11,775 nucleotides of DNA. It comes from JBBIOI01 sp037443425 (lineage in GTDB: Bacteria; Desulfobacterota; BSN033; UBA1163). Of this stretch, positions 7,311 to 11,775 are shown in pieces (position 1 is the first letter of the stretch; each line of letters starts with the position of its first letter). The stretch spans positions 1 to 11,775 of the forward strand of contig JBBIOI010000106.1 of NCBI GenBank assembly GCA_037443425.1, written 5' to 3'. The notes under the pieces were generated by a model. It saw only the letters and a program-made list of their open reading frames with translations, did no database searches and was not told where the DNA came from. The position numbers and the translations under genes are program-made.

Positions 7311-7625
7311 ATGGGGATGGAAAAGACAGTCGAGATAAAGGTTTTTGGACAGACCTTTTCTGTAAAAAGTGATGCCGATGAGGAGCATATAAGGGCAGTT
7401 GCTGATTATGTAAATAAGAAGATGGAGGAGATTTTAAAGAAAACAAAGAGTGTTTCAACATTAAACATAGCAATACTGACAGCATTGAATATTGCGGATG
7501 ATCTATTGAAAGAAAGAGAGGAGAGGATTTCAATAATAAAAGAAATTGAGACAAAATCGAAGGATTTAGCCGAAAAGATTGAGAAAAAAATAGAAGAAAG
7601 GGAGAAGGATAATCTGGTTTTTTAA
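7311..7625 (+). CDS. zapA: Cell division protein ZapA
   Basis: ZapA binds and bundles FtsZ filaments at midcell. The 104 residues fit the family. The N-terminal part has the typical strand-turn-strand TVEIKVFGQTFSVKSDADEEHI, then AVADYVNKKMEEI, the helix TLNIAILTALNIADDLL (about 49-65) that forms the oligomer core, and a C-terminal coiled coil (67-99). The start is uncertain: ATG at 7311 or in-frame ATG at 7317, neither with a good ribosome binding site. Translation may be coupled to the preceding coiled-coil gene, which ends 19 bases before. The neighbouring coiled-coil gene and downstream rny fit an arrangement I associate with Desulfobacterota-like genomes. Confidence 0.88.
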   Translation: MGMEKTVEIKVFGQTFSVKSDADEEHIRAVADYVNKKMEEILKKTKSVSTLNIAILTALNIADDLLKEREERISIIKEIETKSKDLAEKIEKKIEEREKDNLVF

Positions 7626-7680
7626 TAATGATAAGTTCAAAATATATAGATGAGAGGAAGAGATAGAAAAGATCGGGGAT

Positions 7681-7881
7681 ATGTGGGGCAGTAATGTATT
7701 GATAGCCCTAATCATTGCGACTATAATTGAGATCCTACTTTTAGAAAAAAAGGTATCAATTTCTAAATTAGTAGGATCTGAAAATATAGAAGAGATGAAG
7801 CATAATGAGTATTTATTTAAAGATATTAGAAATTTAATTAACAGGCTATCAAAATATCCCCATCAATCCTGTATTATTTAA
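7681..7881 (+). CDS. Possible small single-pass membrane protein, unknown function
   Basis: I do not recognise this 66-residue product. Residues 5-21 (NVLIALIIATIIEILLL) form one hydrophobic segment that could span the membrane. A charged, Lys/Glu/Asn-rich tail follows and ends PHQSCII. A short G-run (7675-7678) sits only two bases before the ATG, which is poor ribosome-binding spacing, and no alternative start is available because the frame closes at 7651-7653. It lies in the 404-base gap between zapA and rny. It is on the same strand as its neighbours and its base use is similar, but in AT-rich DNA an open frame of this size can arise by chance. It is listed as a candidate only. Confidence 0.4.
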   Translation: MWGSNVLIALIIATIIEILLLEKKVSISKLVGSENIEEMKHNEYLFKDIRNLINRLSKYPHQSCII

Positions 7882-7915
7882 ATTCTCTCTTCCCCTCAAA
7901 GATAATTTAAATCAA

Positions 7916-8006
7916 GAGGCTATTCAATAACTAAAAGTATTTAAGTTCATTACTCGAAAAGATAAAGTTTTGTTTTTAATATTTCCTAAGTTATTGAATA
8001 GGCCTT
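7916..8006 (+). repeat. Long imperfect inverted repeat (hairpin) in the rny leader
   Basis: The arms 7920-7932 (core TATTCAATAACT) and 7989-8001 (core AGTTATTGAATA) are perfectly complementary over 13 bases. Beyond one bulged base (8002) pairing continues for four more (7916-7919 with 8003-8006, one wobble). Further inward, 7935-7941 can pair with 7978-7984 with one wobble. The whole unit is about 91 bases. It ends only a few bases before the rny Shine-Dalgarno. It could be an RNA leader structure or the remains of a small inverted-repeat element. No T-run follows, so it is not a normal terminator, and I see no target-site duplication. Confidence 0.75.
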
Positions 8007-8011
8007 ACCAA

Positions 8012-8022
8012 AAAGGAGGTGA
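8012..8022 (+). promoter_or_regulatory. Strong Shine-Dalgarno that selects the TTG start of rny
   Basis: AAAGGAGGTGA matches the 16S anti-Shine-Dalgarno almost in full. Its GGAGG (8015-8019) stands ten bases before TTG at 8030, a workable spacing. The upstream in-frame TTG at 7970 has no such site and lies inside the inverted repeat. Confidence 0.85.
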
Positions 8023-8029
8023 AACATCC

Positions 8030-9598
8030 TTGGAGATCACTATTGGATTATACATAATTACTATTTCTATATGTACAGTTCTTGGTTGTGTGGTTGGTTA
8101 CCTCATAAGGAAGAGGTTCTATGAAGCAAAGATTTCTTCGGCAAAAGAGGTTGCAAAGCGTATTATTGAAGAGGCGGAGAATAAGGCTGAGATAATCAAA
8201 AAAGAGGCACTTCTTCAGGCAAAGGATAAACTTTATCAAGAGAGGGCAGAATTTGAAAAAGAGATTAATGAGAAGAGACAGGAATTACAGAACCTCGAGA
8301 GGAGAATTGCCCAAAGAGAGTCAAACCTCGATAAAAAGATAGAAATTCTTGAAGCAAAAGAAGGAGAGATTGTTAAAAGAGAGAGAAATTTAGCTCAACA
8401 AGAGAAAAAGATTCAGGAGCAAGAGAAGGAATTGACCCTGTTGGTTGAGAGGCAAAGGATACAGTTGGAAAATATAGCTAAGATGACTCAGGAGGAAGCA
8501 AGACGTCTGTTAATAGAGTCGATGGAGGAAGAGGCGAAACACGATGCTGCAAAAAGGATTAAAAGGATTGAAGAAGAATTAAGAGAGACTGCTGATAAAA
8601 AGGCAAAGGAGATTATAAGTTTAGCCATTCAGAGATATGCTGGAGATTATGTGGCTGAAAAAACTGTATCAGTAGTAAGTTTACCAAATGAAGAAATGAA
8701 AGGTCGTATAATTGGTAGGGAAGGCCGTAATATTCGTGCACTTGAGGCCGCCACTGGGGTTGATCTTATTATAGATGATACCCCTGAGGCTGTAATATTA
8801 TCGGGTTTCAATCCAATTCGAAGGGAGATTGCTCGTATTGCGCTTGAAAGATTAATTAGTGATGGTAGAATTCATCCTGCCCGCATTGAGGAGATTGTTC
8901 AGAAAGTAGAACAGGAGGTTGAGGCATCAATACGAGAGGCTGGGGAACAGGCGACTTTTGATGTCGGGGTTCATGGTATACATCCAGAATTAGTGAGGTT
9001 AATTGGTAAACTAAAATATAGGACAAGTTTTGCACAAAATGTATATCAACATTCCATAGAAGTGGCGTTTCTTTGTGGAATTATGGCAGCAGAGCTTGGG
9101 TTAAATGTGAAACAGGCTAAAAGGGCGGGTCTTTTGCATGATATAGGTAAGGCAGTTGACCATGAGGTAGAAGGCTCTCATGGGAGGATAGGGGCAGAAT
9201 TGGCAAGAAAGTATGGAGAACATCCAATTATTGTACATGCCATTGCTTCCCATCATGAGGAGGAGAAACCTGAAACTGTTCTTGATGTGTTATTAGCCGC
9301 TGCAGATGCACTTTCAGGTGCAAGACCTGGAGCAAGACGAGAAATGCTTGAGACCTATGTGAAACGTTTAGAAGACTTAGAAAGAATAGCACAATCTTTC
9401 CCAGGTGTTGAAAAGTCTTATGCCATCCAGGCAGGAAGAGAGATAAGGATAATAGTTCAGCCTGATAAGGTTTCAGATGAAGACTCAATTATCCTTTGCA
9501 GGGATATAGCTCGTAAAATAGAGAAGGAGTTAACATATCCCGGTCAGATCAAAGTTACTGTTATTCGGGAGATGCGAGCAGTTGATTTTGCAAAATAA
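8030..9598 (+). CDS. rny: Ribonuclease Y (membrane-anchored endoribonuclease)
   Basis: RNase Y starts mRNA decay by endonucleolytic cleavage at the membrane. From the TTG at 8030 the product has 522 residues, matching the usual length of about 520. The longer frame from 7970 would add 20 unlikely residues. In order it has an N-terminal membrane anchor (about 3-24), a long charged coiled coil (about 30-195), and a KH RNA-binding domain with GRIIGREGRNIR near 225-236. The HD phosphohydrolase domain follows, with His341 (QHSIEVA), the catalytic pair His370-Asp371 (LLHDIGKA) and downstream HGRIGAE and ASHHEEE motifs. A C-terminal domain (about 430-522) ends the protein. All metal-binding positions appear intact. 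ymdB follows after 27 bases and tyrS after that, so the three are probably co-transcribed; rny-ymdB is a conserved pair in many bacteria. Confidence 0.97.
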   Translation: MEITIGLYIITISICTVLGCVVGYLIRKRFYEAKISSAKEVAKRIIEEAENKAEIIKKEALLQAKDKLYQERAEFEKEINEKRQELQNLERRIAQRESNLDKKIEILEAKEGEIVKRERNLAQQEKKIQEQEKELTLLVERQRIQLENIAKMTQEEARRLLIESMEEEAKHDAAKRIKRIEEELRETADKKAKEIISLAIQRYAGDYVAEKTVSVVSLPNEEMKGRIIGREGRNIRALEAATGVDLIIDDTPEAVILSGFNPIRREIARIALERLISDGRIHPARIEEIVQKVEQEVEASIREAGEQATFDVGVHGIHPELVRLIGKLKYRTSFAQNVYQHSIEVAFLCGIMAAELGLNVKQAKRAGLLHDIGKAVDHEVEGSHGRIGAELARKYGEHPIIVHAIASHHEEEKPETVLDVLLAAADALSGARPGARREMLETYVKRLEDLERIAQSFPGVEKSYAIQAGREIRIIVQPDKVSDEDSIILCRDIARKIEKELTYPGQIKVTVIREMRAVDFAK

Positions 9599-9625
9599 TA
9601 TTTATATATAAGATAGGGTCTGTTT

Positions 9626-10417
9626 ATGAGATTATTATTTATAGGAGACATCATCGGGAGGCCTGGAAGAAAGGCAGTGTTTAATCTTTTAGAAAAGATT
9701 ACAAGAGACTACGAGATTGAATTTATTATTGCAAATGGAGAAAATGCAGCAGGAGGAATGGGTATAACCCCAGCAATTGCATCAGAGATTCTTAAGATCG
9801 GAAGAGCTGTATTAACATCTGGTAACCATATTTGGGCTAAAAAGGAGATTATTCCTTTTCTGAATGAAGAGGAAAGAATCTTGAGGCCTGCCAATTATCC
9901 TGGTCAGGTTCCAGGCAGAGGAGTTGGTATTTACAGGTCTAAGAACGGAGAGAAGATTGCAGTGATAAATCTTGAAGGAAGAGTATTTATGAAACATCTT
10001 GATTGTCCATTTCGTGTAGGTCAGAGAGAGGCTGAAGTATTGAGTAGGGAAACAAATATCATAGTTGTTGATTTTCATGCAGAGGCTACTTCTGAAAAAA
10101 CAGCAATGGGGTGGTTTTTAAATGGGAAGGTAAGCGCTGTTCTTGGAACGCATACTCATGTGCAGACATGTGATGAAAAAATATTAAATGCAGGTACAGC
10201 CTATATTACAGATGTAGGAATGACAGGGCCTCTTGACTCAGTGATCGGAATTCGTACACAAATAGCAATAGAAAGACTATTAACCCAGATACCATGGAAA
10301 TTTGATGTTGCAACAGATGATATCGAACTTCAAGGAGTGATAGTAGATATTGATTCAATGACAGGAAGATCGATTGATATTAAAAGACTAAAGATACCAT
10401 TGAATGAAAAAATTTAA
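9626..10417 (+). CDS. ymdB: YmdB-family metallophosphoesterase (TIGR00282 type)
   Basis: This is a cytoplasmic dinuclear-metal phosphoesterase. Bacillus subtilis YmdB hydrolyses 2',3'-cyclic nucleotides and influences motility and biofilm decisions; the role here is inferred from family only. The 263 residues match the family length. Metal ligands are all visible: Asp8 (FIGDIIGRPGR), Glu39 and Asn40 (NGENAAGG), Asn67 and His68 (SGNHIW), His151 (VDFHAEATSEK), His176 and His178 (GTHTHVQT). The closing motif DVGMTGPLDSVIG (196-208) is characteristic. The start at 9626 has a weak AGGG near 9615-9618. It lies 27 bases after rny and 17 bases before the likely tyrS start. Its linkage to rny suggests shared work in RNA turnover, perhaps on cyclic phosphate products. 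Confidence 0.94.
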   Translation: MRLLFIGDIIGRPGRKAVFNLLEKITRDYEIEFIIANGENAAGGMGITPAIASEILKIGRAVLTSGNHIWAKKEIIPFLNEEERILRPANYPGQVPGRGVGIYRSKNGEKIAVINLEGRVFMKHLDCPFRVGQREAEVLSRETNIIVVDFHAEATSEKTAMGWFLNGKVSAVLGTHTHVQTCDEKILNAGTAYITDVGMTGPLDSVIGIRTQIAIERLLTQIPWKFDVATDDIELQGVIVDIDSMTGRSIDIKRLKIPLNEKI

Positions 10418-10420
10418 TTT

Positions 10421-10427
10421 GGATGGG
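10421..10427 (+). promoter_or_regulatory. Ribosome binding site that selects the tyrS start at 10435
   Basis: GGATGGG lies seven bases before ATG 10435 but overlaps the alternative in-frame ATG at 10423, which has no site of its own. The later start removes four residues (MGFS). Confidence 0.55.
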
Positions 10428-10434
10428 ATTTTCT

Positions 10435-11679
10435 ATGAGTCAACCCAATAAAACTGTTTATGATACATTAAAAAAAAGAGGTTTTATTGAGCAGGTTACA
10501 GACGAAGAAGAGATAAAGAATTTATTGAAAAATAAAGTGACCTGTTATATAGGATTTGATCCTACCGCTTCAAGTTTCCATGTTGGGAACTTAGTTCCCT
10601 TAATGGCACTTGCCCATATGCAGAGATTTGGCCACAGACCGATTGCCTTAATTGGAGGAGGAACTGGTCTTGTAGGAGATCCAAGTGGTAAAGATCAGAT
10701 GAGACAGATATTGACACATGAGGAGATTAATAGAAATGCGGAGGCCCAAAAAAAGCAGTTTTCACTTTTTTTAGACTTTTCGGAAGGGAAGGCATTACTT
10801 CTAAATAATGCTGATTGGCTTACGAAACTAAATTATATCGAATTTTTGAGGGATATAGGTGTTCATTTCAGCGTTAATCGTATGCTTGCAACAGAGTCAA
10901 TACGAATTCGTTTGGAATCAGGTCTTTCATTTATAGAATTTAATTATCAATTGCTTCAGGCGTATGATTTCTGGTACCTATTTAAACACTATAACTGTTT
11001 AATTCAAATGGGAGGAAGTGATCAGTGGGGTAATATTGTTGCAGGAATAGATTTAATTCGTCGATTGGAAGGGAAGCAGGCCTATGGAATAACATTTCCG
11101 TTAATTATGACAGCTGATGGTAAGAAGATGGGTAAAACAGAGAAAGGGGCTGTATGGCTGGATCCAAATCGAACATCTCCTTATGAATATTATCAGTTTT
11201 GGATAAATACTGATGATAGAGATGTTAAAAGATTTTTAAGTCTTTTTACTTTTCTTTCAATGGAAGAAATTGAAGAATTAGGGAGATTAGAAGGAGCAGA
11301 TTTAAGAAAAGCAAAGGAAGTTTTAGCATTTGAAGCTACAAAGATTGTTCATGGAGAGGAAGAAGCTAAAAAGGCCAGGAATGCCTCAAGGGCATTTTTC
11401 TTAGATGAGGAGGTTGAAGAAGAATCCATTCCAACTACATATATATCAAAAGATAAATTTAGAGAAGGTATTCCAGTATTTAAATTATTTGAGATGGTAA
11501 AACTTTGTAGCTCTGGGTCAGAGGCGAGAAGGTTGATTGAACAAGGTGGGGCATATATAAACAATAAGAGGATAGAAAGATTTGATGAGATAATAGATTT
11601 AGATAGCGAATATCTGAAAGCTAATTCATTAAAGTTAAGGGCAGGTAAAAAAAGATTTCATAGAGTAAAAATAAGTTGA
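10435..11679 (+). CDS. tyrS: Tyrosyl-tRNA synthetase
   Basis: This class I synthetase charges tRNA-Tyr with tyrosine. Numbered from ATG 10435 it has 414 residues, a normal bacterial length. The Rossmann catalytic domain has GFDPTASSFHVGN (40-52), where HVGN is the HIGH motif, then the tyrosine-site stretch YQLLQAYDF (171-179) and SDQWGN (195-200). The KMSKS loop is KMGKT (231-235), followed by GAVWLDP. KxGKT-type loops (KFGKT in E. coli) mark the TyrS group rather than TyrZ. The C-terminal S4 RNA-binding domain (about 347-414) has SGSEARRLIEQGGAYINNKRI and ends in a basic KKRFHRVK tail. It is the last gene of the rny-ymdB-tyrS series. No T-box or tRNA-sensing leader is visible before it, which fits expression from the upstream operon promoter. 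The gene is intact. Confidence 0.97.
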   Translation: MSQPNKTVYDTLKKRGFIEQVTDEEEIKNLLKNKVTCYIGFDPTASSFHVGNLVPLMALAHMQRFGHRPIALIGGGTGLVGDPSGKDQMRQILTHEEINRNAEAQKKQFSLFLDFSEGKALLLNNADWLTKLNYIEFLRDIGVHFSVNRMLATESIRIRLESGLSFIEFNYQLLQAYDFWYLFKHYNCLIQMGGSDQWGNIVAGIDLIRRLEGKQAYGITFPLIMTADGKKMGKTEKGAVWLDPNRTSPYEYYQFWINTDDRDVKRFLSLFTFLSMEEIEELGRLEGADLRKAKEVLAFEATKIVHGEEEAKKARNASRAFFLDEEVEEESIPTTYISKDKFREGIPVFKLFEMVKLCSSGSEARRLIEQGGAYINNKRIERFDEIIDLDSEYLKANSLKLRAGKKRFHRVKIS

Positions 11680-11728
11680 TATATAAGTATTTAATAATCT
11701 TGGAAAAAGAATTTTTTAATTTTTACTA

Positions 11729-11756
11729 TTGACAAATTTTTTATATATATTATTAT
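11729..11756 (+). promoter_or_regulatory. Consensus-like sigma-70 promoter at the right edge
   Basis: A perfect TTGACA (11729-11734) is followed after 16 bases by TATTAT (11751-11756), within an A/T-rich stretch like an UP element. It points rightward out of the window, so its gene is not visible. A near-consensus -35 of this kind is common before stable RNA operons, but that is a guess. Confidence 0.55.
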
Positions 11757-11775
11757 ATTAATTACGAATTTAGTC

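Larger units (their letters stand above)
7882..8029 (+). other. rny leader region without a gene
   Basis: This stretch is strongly A+T rich and holds two copies of the palindrome ATTTAAAT (7876-7883 and 7905-7912), then the long inverted repeat at 7916-8006 and the rny ribosome binding site. No tRNA-like or recognised riboswitch structure was seen. 6S RNA often lies after zapA in Proteobacteria, but nothing here could be matched to its conserved bubble and closing stem. Confidence 0.5.

Noticed and set aside
7626..8010. 6S RNA (ssrS) downstream of zapA
   Set aside because: The position is typical in Proteobacteria, but I could not find the closing stem and central bubble; the only strong pairing is the roughly 91-base hairpin. 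A covariance-model search would settle it.
7970..8029. Upstream TTG start for rny
   Set aside because: It has no ribosome binding site, sits inside the inverted repeat, and adds residues beyond the family length.
9228..9488. 86-codon frame on the - strand within rny
   Set aside because: It lies antisense to the conserved HD and C-terminal part of RNase Y, with no independent evidence of coding.
11680..11728. Intrinsic terminator after tyrS
   Set aside because: Only a very weak all-A/T pairing (AAAAAG...TTTTTT) is present, without a GC stem.

Overview
The window is AT-rich bacterial DNA, with every convincing gene on the + strand and packed in short-gap operons. The mix is a soluble fumarate reductase/succinate dehydrogenase-like iron-sulfur flavoenzyme with an F420-hydrogenase-beta-like (FrhB/FdhB) partner, an ADP-forming succinyl-CoA synthetase, a ZapA-type division pair and RNase Y. 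This suggests an anaerobic bacterium of the Desulfobacterota/Nitrospirota kind. That placement is inferred from gene content and style; no rRNA is present to confirm it.

Region 1 (2-3577) is a redox cassette. It starts with a 5'-truncated FrhB/FdhB-like ferredoxin-type protein. Next comes a 246-residue protein with one 2Fe-2S and two 4Fe-4S motifs, then a 557-residue FAD subunit that keeps the fumarate/succinate active-site residues. No membrane anchor gene follows, and a strong intrinsic terminator (3601-3640) closes the unit. Together these genes look like a cytoplasmic succinate/fumarate oxidoreductase that exchanges electrons with a soluble carrier through the FrhB-like subunit.

Region 2 (3706-5799) is sucC-sucD. 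It interconverts succinate and succinyl-CoA and so joins directly to the succinate made or used by region 1.

Region 3 (5895-7625) holds prfB with its programmed +1 frameshift, then a small coiled-coil protein (ZapB-like in shape) and zapA. From 7626 to 8029 there is only a possible 66-residue membrane protein and a long imperfect inverted repeat in the rny leader.

Region 4 (8030-11679) is rny-ymdB-tyrS, closely spaced: the RNase Y endoribonuclease, the YmdB-type metallophosphoesterase and tyrosyl-tRNA synthetase. A consensus-like sigma-70 promoter at the right edge points to a gene just outside the window.

Most of the window is ordinary housekeeping content. The most interesting parts are the anchorless fumarate reductase-like cassette with its FrhB-like partner, and the rny leader. 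I found no mobile element with a transposase, CRISPR array, tRNA or rRNA.
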